A DNA stretch of 6,588 nt from Bacteroidales bacterium (GCA_007132365.1 SLOS01000103.1:1-6588); one strand, 5' to 3'; numbered from the stretch's first letter, positions 1 through 6,412 are shown. Made by a program: numbers and translations. Notes: a model not told the origin generated them from the letters alone.

Positions 1-910
1 CGTTGTACATTGAGCGCGAACTGTTGAATACTTTCATTGACCCCCCGGTCGGAACACCTTCAAAACCTATAATGGTCTCCCTGAATTTTTTCCGGGGAAC
101 GCAAAAACCGGCTGCTCCGCCAACCTGGACGGCCTTGGTGTCACCGTCGCCAAATTCCTCGACAAACCTGTCGAGCGACATACCAAGCTCCAGTTCATAA
201 ATACCGGGAATTGGTGTATCACCCGATAATGAAAACACCTTTGAACCCCTTGAATCGGAGGTCCCCAGTTCCTTGAACCGCATTGGTCCGTGCTTGCATA
301 TCATATAGGCATAAACAAGTGTTTCAACATTGTTTATTACTGTCGGTTTATCCATATACCCGGCAACAGTAGGATATGGAGGCTTATTTCTCGGCTCTCC
401 GCGCTTTCCTTCCATTGATTCAAAAAGGGCGCTTTCCTCTCCGCATATATAAGCGCCACTGCCCATCTGGATAAAGATCTCAAAATCGATCAGGTCTTTA
501 ATATCCCTGTGAAATGCATCCAGGGCCTTTTGCAGCTGCGGCAACAGAAAACGGTATTCACCGCGCAGATAAATGTATCCCTTTTTGGCACCTATTACCT
601 TTGCACATACGGCCATTCCGCTGAAAACCTTGCTGGGGACCTTGAAAAGTATCTCCCTGTCCTTGAATGTGCCGGGTTCTCCCTCATCAGCATTGCAAAT
701 TACATAACGCTCTTCGGCAGGCTGTTCGGCAGTGAACTTCCATTTAAGCCCTGTAGGAAATCCTGCGCCGCCCCTTCCCTTGAGCCCCGATTCCAGAATA
801 TCGTTAACGATCTCGTCTGTGGATTTGCTGAATGTTTTTTTCAAAACGTCGTGGCACTCGCAATCCTCATGAAAAATCAGATCTAATCTCTTTAATTTAT
901 TTTTGGTCAT
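1..910 (-). CDS. nuoF: NuoF-like NADH-binding flavoprotein subunit (HydB/HndC type), C-terminus cut by window edge
   Basis: This flavoprotein would take electrons from, or give them to, NAD(H) through FMN and pass them to iron-sulfur clusters in a soluble complex. I translated 303 residues from the ATG at 910; the frame is open to the left edge. Visible family motifs are GLKGRGGAGFPTGLKW (FMN/NADH site, about residues 42-57), NADEGEPGTFKDR (about 72-84), YIYLRGEY, GAYICGEESALFESMEGKRG and KPTVINNVETL. An SLBB-type segment containing VQVGGAAG follows. The C-terminal [4Fe-4S] domain lies outside the window. There is no thioredoxin-like N-terminal domain, which longer HydB/HndC proteins carry; instead a short leader holds a C17-E-C19 pair. 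It sits 37 bases after the NuoE-like gene and has the only strong Shine-Dalgarno in the window. The family is certain. Whether it serves a hydrogenase, a formate dehydrogenase or another partner cannot be decided here, and complex I is less likely in this setting. Confidence 0.93.
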   Translation of the reverse strand, partial: MTKNKLKRLDLIFHEDCECHDVLKKTFSKSTDEIVNDILESGLKGRGGAGFPTGLKWKFTAEQPAEERYVICNADEGEPGTFKDREILFKVPSKVFSGMAVCAKVIGAKKGYIYLRGEYRFLLPQLQKALDAFHRDIKDLIDFEIFIQMGSGAYICGEESALFESMEGKRGEPRNKPPYPTVAGYMDKPTVINNVETLVYAYMICKHGPMRFKELGTSDSRGSKVFSLSGDTPIPGIYELELGMSLDRFVEEFGDGDTKAVQVGGAAGFCVPRKKFRETIIGFEGVPTGGSMKVFNSSRSMYN

Positions 911-918
911 AACGGGAT

Positions 919-926
919 TCTCCTTT
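919..926 (-). promoter_or_regulatory. Shine-Dalgarno of the nuoF-like gene
   Basis: On the minus strand AAAGGAGA (core AGGAG at 924-920) lies 9 bases before the ATG at 910. It supports that start codon. The other starts in the window lack such a site, so this one may ensure separate efficient loading of the second gene of the nuoE-nuoF pair. Confidence 0.7.
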
Positions 927-947
927 ATTTAATAATTTTATCTGTTG

Positions 948-1415
948 CTATTTATTTTTTGCGTAATCGGTAATGATCTCAATAACCTTGTCAACAGTAA
1001 GATTGGTATAAGCCTGGTCATTTATCAGCATGGCAGGCCCTTCGTGACACCAACCCATACAGTTGGTTTCCAGCAGGGTAAATTTCCTGTTTTGTGAGGT
1101 CTCCCCCAGCTTTATCTTCAGGCTGTCCTCAATAGCCTGTATGATCTGGTTTTTGCCCTTCATGTCGCAGGTTATTGTACGGCATACCCGTATCACATAT
1201 TTTCCTCTCGGTTCCGTATCGAGAAATGTATAAAACGTGGCAGTTCCGTATACCTGTGCGGCAGACAGGTCAAGCTCACGGGCAACTTCAGTAAGTGCCA
1301 CATCTGAAAGGTATCTTTCCTGCTCAACTATGCCTTGTAAAATATGCAGAAGATTTTCCCTCTTCCTGCCATATTTATCGGCCAAACTTTTAACTAATTC
1401 CTGAACTTCTGGCAT
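948..1415 (-). CDS. nuoE: NuoE-like [2Fe-2S] subunit (HydC/HndA type)
   Basis: This is the small thioredoxin-fold iron-sulfur subunit that pairs with a NuoF-like protein and exchanges electrons with it. It has 155 residues, the usual length for the family. An N-terminal helical part is followed by VYGTATFYTF (about residues 55-64). The four cluster ligands are C78 and C83 (CRTITC) and C119 and C123 (CMGWC), the expected C-x4-C and C-x3-C spacing. The HEGPAMLINDQ stretch after C123 is also typical. The CRT-x-xCDM-x-GK version of the first motif reminds me of soluble hydrogenase or formate dehydrogenase modules rather than respiratory complex I; that is recall, not a search. The start is ATG with no Shine-Dalgarno, only an A-rich leader. 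It is the first gene of its unit, and a tandem palindrome lies about 38-70 bases upstream, suggesting redox control. Confidence 0.94.
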   Translation of the reverse strand: MPEVQELVKSLADKYGRKRENLLHILQGIVEQERYLSDVALTEVARELDLSAAQVYGTATFYTFLDTEPRGKYVIRVCRTITCDMKGKNQIIQAIEDSLKIKLGETSQNRKFTLLETNCMGWCHEGPAMLINDQAYTNLTVDKVIEIITDYAKNK

Positions 1416-1452
1416 GGTTTTCTTTTTTTATTAAACGGTTTTACAATATATT

Positions 1453-1485
1453 TGTTACATTTATAACACTGTTATTTTATTAACA
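1453..1485. promoter_or_regulatory. Tandem palindromic operator, two TGTTA-N6-TAACA sites; Rex-like candidate
   Basis: Two perfect 16-bp palindromes lie side by side with one base between them: TGTTA CATTTA TAACA at 1453-1468 and TGTTA TTTTAT TAACA at 1470-1485. Centre spacing is 17 bp. They sit about 45 and 62 bases upstream of the nuoE-like ATG, where a promoter-overlapping repressor would bind. Read as 18-mers, they match the clostridial-style Rex consensus TTGTTAA-N4-TTAACAA at 12 of 14 (site 1486-1469, minus strand) and 11 of 14 positions (1452-1469, plus strand). Rex senses NADH/NAD+ and often controls fermentative hydrogenase genes. A Crp/Fnr-family protein (TGTGA-N6-TCACA geometry) is the alternative. 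The palindromes are seen directly; the regulator is inferred. Confidence 0.55.
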
Positions 1486-1536
1486 ATTAATAATCCATAT
1501 ATTTTCTTTAAGGCAAGCCTAAATTTATTATAACCC

Positions 1537-1576
1537 AAATACCGAAACCCTAATAAAAATCATGTTTTCGGTATTT
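1537..1576. terminator. Perfect 11-bp inverted repeat, possible terminator
   Basis: AAATACCGAAA at 1537-1547 is exactly complementary to TTTCGGTATTT at 1566-1576, with an 18-base loop. The 5' arm is A-rich and the 3' arm T-rich on both strands, as in many bidirectional intrinsic terminators. On the minus strand it lies about 75 bases past the maf stop and before the nuoE operator, so it would separate the two transcription units. The long loop and the lack of a clean T run after the stem on the minus strand keep confidence moderate. Confidence 0.45.
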
Positions 1577-1623
1577 TAAGCCCGTAATCAAAATTTATAG
1601 TCAGATTAAATAAAGTAAAGTAT

Positions 1624-1651
1624 AGCGGATTTATCTCACGGAGCATCCGCT
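1624..1651 (-). terminator. Hairpin at the maf stop codon, possible intrinsic terminator
   Basis: A 7-bp perfect stem, AGCGGAT at 1624-1630 with ATCCGCT at 1645-1651, overlaps the maf stop codon. An inner CTC/GAG pairing could extend it across a small internal loop. Downstream on the minus strand comes a T-rich but interrupted stretch (TATACTTTACTTTATTT). It could end the maf transcript alone or together with the inverted repeat further on. Confidence 0.4.
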
Positions 1652-2241
1652 TAAAAATCAACAAGGTTTTCATATAACTTATCCATTGGCAGGCCCATCA
1701 CGTTAAAATATGACCCGTTAATGGATTTTATGCCTGTGTAACCGATCCACTCCTGTATACCATAGGCGCCTGCCTTGTCAAACGGCTTGTAATTATCGAC
1801 ATAGTATATGATCTCATCAGTATTCAAATCCCTGAAAAATACTGAAGTGACCGAATCAAATGAAACCATTTTTGTCTGGCTCCTGAGACATACTCCTGAT
1901 ATTACCATGTGCCTGCATCCTGACAGCTCTTTTAGTATCCTGATGGCATCTTCCCTGCCGGAGGGTTTATCAAGCACCTTTTTTTTGCACCACACGATAG
2001 TATCGGCAGTTATGAGCAATGCATCACCATCGAGCAAATGTTTAAGTGCTTCAGATTTTTTTTCAGCCAGGTACACGGGGATTTGCTTTTCGTCCAGCGT
2101 ATCCGGATATGTTTCCTCAATCCCGGCATTATCAATTACTTCAAATTCAATTCCCAGTTCTCCAAGCAGAAACTGACGCCTCGGGGATCCCGATGCCAGA
2201 ATAATCCTGGTATTTTTAAACTTTTCCCTGAGAAGCAACAT
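1651..2241 (-). CDS. maf: Maf nucleoside triphosphate pyrophosphatase (dTTP/UTP type)
   Basis: This cytosolic enzyme cleaves non-canonical or selected nucleoside triphosphates to the monophosphate and pyrophosphate, a housekeeping role linked to division arrest and nucleotide sanitation. It has 196 residues, normal for Maf. Motifs visible are ASGSPRR (residues 16-22, triphosphate binding), the acidic TADT with D80, DKP at 91-93, DKAGAYGIQ at 155-163 and GSYFNVMGLP at 176-185. The DKAGAYGIQ form points to the YhdE subgroup (dTTP/UTP) rather than the YceF subgroup (7-methyl-GTP). The EWIGYTGIKSINGSYFN segment resembles Bacteroidetes homologues. It starts 7 bases after the prenyltransferase stop, so the two are almost surely co-transcribed. 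No clear Shine-Dalgarno precedes the ATG. It is the last gene of its cluster, with hairpins at and after the stop. Confidence 0.95.
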   Translation of the reverse strand: MLLLREKFKNTRIILASGSPRRQFLLGELGIEFEVIDNAGIEETYPDTLDEKQIPVYLAEKKSEALKHLLDGDALLITADTIVWCKKKVLDKPSGREDAIRILKELSGCRHMVISGVCLRSQTKMVSFDSVTSVFFRDLNTDEIIYYVDNYKPFDKAGAYGIQEWIGYTGIKSINGSYFNVMGLPMDKLYENLVDF

Positions 2242-2248
2242 AATATAT

Positions 2249-3226
2249 TTAAAAGGAGGTTACAATAATATACCTTACCAGCAGCGAATACATCAGTCCG
2301 CTCAGCATTATAAGTTTTGCGAGATTGTTTGCTGATCTGTACTCTTTCTTTTTCCTGGCCTTTATTATTTTATAGAATAAAAATGAGAATGGCAACAGCA
2401 GAAAAACAATAAAATAGAGCAGGCTCAGATAATCAGTCTCACCGTAAAAACCCACCATCAGATAAGCCTTGTAAAGATAGGCCAATGATATAAGAGCCAC
2501 AATAATCAGTCCCCCGATTATCAGCTTTGCATAAGAAATTCCCAGAACAATTGGCACTGAACGCCTTCCCTGCAGAATATCTCCTTCATAATCCTCCATA
2601 TCCTTAATCAACTCCCGGATAAGGGTAGTCAGAAAGGCAAAATAACCAAATGATCCGACCCATGCAAAAATATAGCTGAACCCGGAAAATCTCATTATAC
2701 CACCATATTCCCTGTTTAGCATCGGAACTTCAAACAGTACAACCATAACAGGGACCATAGCAGTAAGAAATGCAATTACCAGATTCCCTATCAGAAACTG
2801 CCGGTTATATGTTGTTGAGTAAAACCAAAGCAGTACAGCAACAAAAATAAAAGCGAATCCCAGTAAAGGGACCCCGGCATGAAAAGCCAGGTAAAAACCG
2901 ATAAGGATACCGGCGAAATTCAGGGCCCAGTGATAAATAATGGCAGTACGCCTTGAGATTTCCCGTCCTATAACGACAGTTTCGGGACGGTTCAGCATAT
3001 CAGCCCTGGTATCAAAGTAATCATTTATAACATAACCGGCAGCAGTTATAAGCAGTGTGGCAAGTACCAGCAAAAAAAAATGGAACTCTCCAAGCTGAAG
3101 CTCAAATCCGTTAAGCACCAGGATAGGATGTATTATGGCAAACCTCATTAAATACTGGGTCAGGGCCACAATAATAAGGTTCTTGTATCTTATAAGGCGG
3201 AGAAAAGATCTCATCTCTAGATTCAT
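2249..3226 (-). CDS. UbiA-family membrane prenyltransferase (DGGGP synthase-like)
   Basis: This integral membrane enzyme should transfer a prenyl chain from a polyprenyl diphosphate to an acceptor. Its 325 residues are dominated by hydrophobic segments consistent with about eight or nine helices. Both Mg-diphosphate binding motifs are intact: N68-x3-D72-x3-D76 (NDYFDTRAD) and KDMEDYEGD with D209, D212 and D216. A conserved YSTTYNRQFLIGN stretch follows the first motif. Bacteroidetes homologues in this position are often labelled geranylgeranylglycerol-phosphate geranylgeranyltransferase, an ether-lipid enzyme. Acceptor specificity cannot be read from sequence, and a menaquinone or other aromatic acceptor remains possible. 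I chose the ATG at 3226; a second ATG at 3214 would shorten it by four residues. Neither has a convincing Shine-Dalgarno. It lies 7 bases before maf and 132 bases after the DUF2520-HAD gene. Confidence 0.9.
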   Translation of the reverse strand: MNLEMRSFLRLIRYKNLIIVALTQYLMRFAIIHPILVLNGFELQLGEFHFFLLVLATLLITAAGYVINDYFDTRADMLNRPETVVIGREISRRTAIIYHWALNFAGILIGFYLAFHAGVPLLGFAFIFVAVLLWFYSTTYNRQFLIGNLVIAFLTAMVPVMVVLFEVPMLNREYGGIMRFSGFSYIFAWVGSFGYFAFLTTLIRELIKDMEDYEGDILQGRRSVPIVLGISYAKLIIGGLIIVALISLAYLYKAYLMVGFYGETDYLSLLYFIVFLLLPFSFLFYKIIKARKKKEYRSANNLAKLIMLSGLMYSLLVRYIIVTSF

Positions 3227-3358
3227 ACGGACAAATCAGGTTAATCAAACTATAAATCAATGAATTATATTTTGAAGGTAATTCATATTCAGTGTTTCAA
3301 ACGTATGTATCCCCTTGGTTTGTTCATGTCTTTTTGTGTTACACAGTATCATGGGAAT
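3227..3358. other. 132-base gap with an A/T-rich inverted repeat
   Basis: This gap lies between the DUF2520-HAD stop and the prenyltransferase start. It holds an 8-bp perfect inverted repeat, ATGAATTA at 3260-3267 and TAATTCAT at 3279-3286 with an 11-base loop, and a short palindrome TGTGTTACACA at 3335-3345. I find no convincing Bacteroidetes promoter (TTTG and TAnnTTTG) and no terminator with a T run. It could hold an internal promoter for the prenyltransferase-maf pair. Confidence 0.35.
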
Positions 3359-4693
3359 TCATAAAATAAAGGATTCAGCATCCATCCATTTGCCATGAGC
3401 CCTCAACACCTGTTCCACCACGTCCCTGACACACCCAGCTCCTCCGTTACGGTCTGATATATAACCGGATATACTTTTTATTTCCGGCACAGCATCTTTG
3501 GGACATACGGGGAATCCAGCCTTTTGCATAACAGGATAATCGGGAAGATCATCACCCATATAGAGTACATCCCCGGGTTCCAGTTTGTATTTATTGCAGA
3601 AAACGTCAAAATCATCAAGTTTTTTTGATGATTTCAGATAGACATCCTGCACTCCCAGCATATTGAACCTCTTTTTTACCGACCCGGAATTTCCCCCGGT
3701 GATGATCGCAACAGGATAGCCCTTACGGACGGCGAGCTGAATGATATATCCATCCTTTATGTTCATGGTTCGCAATAATTCCCCATCCGGGCTCAGCACC
3801 ATGCTGCCGTCAGTAAACACACCGTCAACATCGAAGGCAAAAGCTTTCACCCTGCTTAGGTCCTCCTTGAAATTTCCCATTAAATCATTTTTATCTGAAC
3901 ATGAATCAGCAGGATTTACCTTTGCCATGGCTTGAATGCTGCCGGTAAGCTGCCGGTATATACTATTTAATTGAGGTGAGAAAGATAGTAAATCCAGATG
4001 CTTTTTAATAATTATCTGGTCATTTCTTACAGCAGGGCCCGTTTGCGACTCCGCCGGTCCGTATTTTAAGGCTTTATGAGCTGTTTCCCTGATCAGCGAA
4101 TTTAAAATATCAAATGGCAGACCTGCATTCTGCACAATCTCTGATGCAATGGCATACATATGGTTTGAGAAATTTGATGCAAATACTGCAGCAAGATGCA
4201 AAAAAATACGGCTGTCTGAGTTGACATCATAAACATGACGGCTGATATTACCCGCCATATCCCTTATCCTGGCAAGGCCTTCGGCTGTGTTTGATTCAAT
4301 GCATAAAGGCACATCTGAAGATTGCGGGGGACTTGCTGCCGAAATGGTCTGAAGTGGATAAAGCACCCCGAAATTATCTGAACAGCGGGAGAATATCTTC
4401 ATCGGGAGACTGCCTGCTGTGTGGACCATAAGACAATCTTTGCGGTCAAGTTTACTGACGGTATCAAGTATGCCCTGATCGGTCAGTGCAAATATCCAAA
4501 TTGCCGCTGCTGAATCTATCGTCCCTATATCGGTCGTCCAGCGGGAATTGACCCTCACTGCAAGTTTTTCGGCATTGACTGATGTACGGCTGAAAACAGC
4601 GTCAACAGGGTGCCCTGCCCTGTGGAGGGATACAGCAAGGAAAGTTGCAACATTTCCTGCGCCAATGATCACTATGCTCTCGCGATTCCGCAA
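3359..4693 (-). CDS. DUF2520 Rossmann-like protein fused to KdsC-type HAD phosphatase
   Basis: This is one 444-residue open frame with two complete domains. Residues 7 to about 258 match the DUF2520 family: a dinucleotide-binding GAGNVA loop (G11, G13, A16) near the N-terminus, related to pyrroline-carboxylate reductase folds, and the family signature QTGPAVRND at 217-225. Function of that family is unknown. After a linker of about 20 residues, residues 279-437 form a capless HAD phosphatase like KdsC. It has FDVDGVFTDG (nucleophile D288, acid/base D290), T332 in IITGG, K358, GDDLPD (D381, D382, D385) and the C-terminal NGGAG-x-VRDVVE. KdsC removes phosphate from KDO-8-phosphate for lipopolysaccharide; a related sugar-acid phosphate is possible. 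In other Bacteroidetes I recall two adjacent genes. The frame opens with TTG at 4693, directly after the upstream TGA; no ATG occurs before M90, too late to keep the GAGNVA loop. An internal ATG at 3880 (M272) could yield a separate phosphatase but has no Shine-Dalgarno. Confidence 0.88.
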   Translation of the reverse strand: MRNRESIVIIGAGNVATFLAVSLHRAGHPVDAVFSRTSVNAEKLAVRVNSRWTTDIGTIDSAAAIWIFALTDQGILDTVSKLDRKDCLMVHTAGSLPMKIFSRCSDNFGVLYPLQTISAASPPQSSDVPLCIESNTAEGLARIRDMAGNISRHVYDVNSDSRIFLHLAAVFASNFSNHMYAIASEIVQNAGLPFDILNSLIRETAHKALKYGPAESQTGPAVRNDQIIIKKHLDLLSFSPQLNSIYRQLTGSIQAMAKVNPADSCSDKNDLMGNFKEDLSRVKAFAFDVDGVFTDGSMVLSPDGELLRTMNIKDGYIIQLAVRKGYPVAIITGGNSGSVKKRFNMLGVQDVYLKSSKKLDDFDVFCNKYKLEPGDVLYMGDDLPDYPVMQKAGFPVCPKDAVPEIKSISGYISDRNGGAGCVRDVVEQVLRAHGKWMDAESFIL

Positions 4694-4696
4694 TCA
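4691..4696 (-). other. TGA-TTG stop/start junction between acyl-CoA dehydrogenase and DUF2520-HAD gene
   Basis: On the minus strand the dehydrogenase stop TGA (4696-4694) is followed at once, in the same frame, by TTG (4693-4691), the first possible start of the DUF2520-HAD protein. Candidates further in are only ATA or GTG at residues 7-8, just before the GAGNVA loop. No Shine-Dalgarno is visible. Termination-reinitiation is the simplest explanation, so synthesis of the fusion protein may depend on translation of the dehydrogenase. Confidence 0.6.
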
Positions 4697-6412
4697 GATA
4701 TCGAAATTATATTTATAGATACCAAGATCCTTTATATTGAAACTAAATATGTAATCAGCACGCTCCCTGTTCTGTGCTTTTGCAATGCCGGTGAATATGG
4801 TGGCTGTCTGCAGGAATGATTCATCCCTTTTGGCATCCTTCAGCAGCAGGTAACCCATTATAATGTTGCCGGCCATCTCAACCAGCCGCCTTGAATGAAA
4901 GTCGAGATACTCGTCGTCTTCTGCTTCAGTTACCAGCTTTACACATTTTTCGAATTCATCGGTCATTTTAACCAGGGATGGTTTGAGATGCTCAAGGCCG
5001 GGCCTGAAAGTTTCCTTTTCATAGTTATCCCTTATAATACCGAGATATGTTCCCGATGTTACGCCCCTTATGGCAGCAACAACCTGGAGCTGTGATGTTC
5101 CCTCATATATCGACGTTATCCTGGCATCACGGTATATGCGTTCAACTGGAAAATCCTTCATGAATCCTGCACCCCCGTGAACCTGAAGCGCATCATATGC
5201 TATTTCGTTTGAGTATTCACTTGCTATAAGCTTGAGCAACGGTGTAAAAACATCTGCCAGCCGCTGGTATCTCTTTTGATCATTCCGCTCTTCAGGATCA
5301 AGCTTACGCTCTTCCGATATTGAAATATAATTCTTGTAAATATCAACGAACCGGGCAGTTTCATAAAGCAGTGAACGCTGTGCCCTGATTTTAACCTCCA
5401 TATTCCTGAGCATTTCATAAACAGCAGCAAACCGGATCACAGGCTTTCCAAACTGGGACCGCTCTTCCGCATACTTCAGTGCTTCCCGGTATGCGGCCTC
5501 TGATATACCGACAGCCTGGGCAGCTACTCCAAGCCTGGCACTGTTCATAAGAGACATAACATATTTTATCAGACCGAACTTTCTGTCTCCCACAAGCTTT
5601 GCAGGAGCATTTTTAAAAACCAGTTCACATGTGGGGGAGCCCTTAATGCCCAACTTATTTTCTATTCTTCTTATTGTCAGAGCCTTGTCTTTTCTGTCAT
5701 AAACAAAAAGAGACAAGCCCCTTCCGTCCATTGTACCATCTTCCGAACGTGCCAGAACAAGTGATATATCAGCATCACCGTTGGTAATAAAACGCTTGAC
5801 CCCGTTCAGGAACCAGGTATCTTTCGTTTCATCATAAGTGGCTTTTAGCTGCACCGCCTGCAGATCAGATCCTGCATCAGGCTCGGTAAGGTCCATTGCT
5901 GCAGTTGCCCCTTTGTTAAACCGGGGAAGAAATTCATTCTTTATCTCTTCCGAACCAAATTCATGAAGAGTCTCGGCACAGTCCTGCAGTCCCCATATAT
6001 TCGCAAAACCGGCATCGGCCCTTGAAACGATCTCTGCAGCGATAACATAAGGCACCATCGGAAAATTCAGTCCGCCATATTTCCTGGGCAATGACATACC
6101 AATCAGCCCGGCCCTGGTAAGGGCTTCATGGTTTTCCTGTGTTCCCCTGGCATACTTTACTTCATTATCCACAAGGCTGGGTCCTTCAGTATCGACCGAT
6201 TCAGCGTTCGGCGCTATTATGTTGCCACAGATATCCCCTACTATTTCAAGGACTTTATCGTAGCTGTCCATTGCGTCCTCAAAATCCAGGAACGCGTAAT
6301 CACAGCTGTCTTTTTCGGCAAAATCCCGTTCTTTAAGCTGCACTATTTTTTTCATCAGGGGGTGATCCAGGTGAAATTTCAGGTCCTTATTGTCGCTATA
6401 AAAATTTGCCAT
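4694..6412 (-). CDS. Acyl-CoA dehydrogenase, large (572-residue) form
   Basis: This FAD enzyme oxidises an acyl-CoA to the 2,3-enoyl-CoA and hands electrons to ETF. Its core has both family signatures: AMDLTEPDAGSD at 172-183 and QVHGGAGFMKDFPVERIYRD at 410-429. IYEGTSQLQ follows, with E437 in the position of the catalytic base of short- and medium-chain enzymes. ENKLGIKGSPTCEL and ERSQFGKPV are also typical. At 572 residues it is far longer than the classic 380-residue enzymes. The excess is an N-terminal segment of about 60 residues, a charged insertion at about 360-385, and a helical C-terminal extension from about 460. Such large forms are common in Bacteroidetes. Substrate chain length cannot be read from sequence. 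The ATG overlaps the etfA stop by one base (TAATG), so the pair is translationally coupled. It has no Shine-Dalgarno of its own. Confidence 0.95.
   Translation of the reverse strand: MANFYSDNKDLKFHLDHPLMKKIVQLKERDFAEKDSCDYAFLDFEDAMDSYDKVLEIVGDICGNIIAPNAESVDTEGPSLVDNEVKYARGTQENHEALTRAGLIGMSLPRKYGGLNFPMVPYVIAAEIVSRADAGFANIWGLQDCAETLHEFGSEEIKNEFLPRFNKGATAAMDLTEPDAGSDLQAVQLKATYDETKDTWFLNGVKRFITNGDADISLVLARSEDGTMDGRGLSLFVYDRKDKALTIRRIENKLGIKGSPTCELVFKNAPAKLVGDRKFGLIKYVMSLMNSARLGVAAQAVGISEAAYREALKYAEERSQFGKPVIRFAAVYEMLRNMEVKIRAQRSLLYETARFVDIYKNYISISEERKLDPEERNDQKRYQRLADVFTPLLKLIASEYSNEIAYDALQVHGGAGFMKDFPVERIYRDARITSIYEGTSQLQVVAAIRGVTSGTYLGIIRDNYEKETFRPGLEHLKPSLVKMTDEFEKCVKLVTEAEDDEYLDFHSRRLVEMAGNIIMGYLLLKDAKRDESFLQTATIFTGIAKAQNRERADYIFSFNIKDLGIYKYNFDI

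Noticed and set aside
509..886. Plus-strand open frame of 125 codons
   Set aside because: It lies entirely opposite the NuoF-like gene, whose minus-strand translation shows many conserved motifs. The plus-strand product resembles nothing I know.
1441..1452. Possible Bacteroidetes -7 element (TATATTGT on the minus strand)
   Set aside because: It differs from TAnnTTTG at two key positions and has no -33 TTTG at the right distance, so I do not call a promoter.
1808..2176. Plus-strand open frame of 122 codons
   Set aside because: It is opposite maf, which has all family motifs. The serine-rich product is typical of an antisense shadow.
2251..2260. Strong Shine-Dalgarno-like AAAAGGAGGT on the plus strand
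   Set aside because: It is the complement of the prenyltransferase C-terminus (Thr-Ser-Phe-stop), and no plausible plus-strand gene starts after it.
3335..3345. Palindrome TGTGTTACACA
   Set aside because: It is short and single, lies right after a stop codon, and does not match the arms of the nuoE operator. A chance palindrome is likely.
3359..3880. Separate kdsC gene starting at the internal ATG at 3880
   Set aside because: The frame is continuous with the DUF2520 part, and no Shine-Dalgarno precedes this ATG. An extra internal start cannot be excluded, but the fusion is the simpler reading.
4694..4696. TGA read as an amino acid (altered genetic code)
   Set aside because: TGA also ends the DUF2520-HAD gene at a sensible place. 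Both proteins flanking this TGA are complete on their own.
5224..5430. Minus-strand open frame of 68 codons inside the acyl-CoA dehydrogenase
   Set aside because: It is in another frame within a clearly coding region, with no ribosome site and no recognisable motif.
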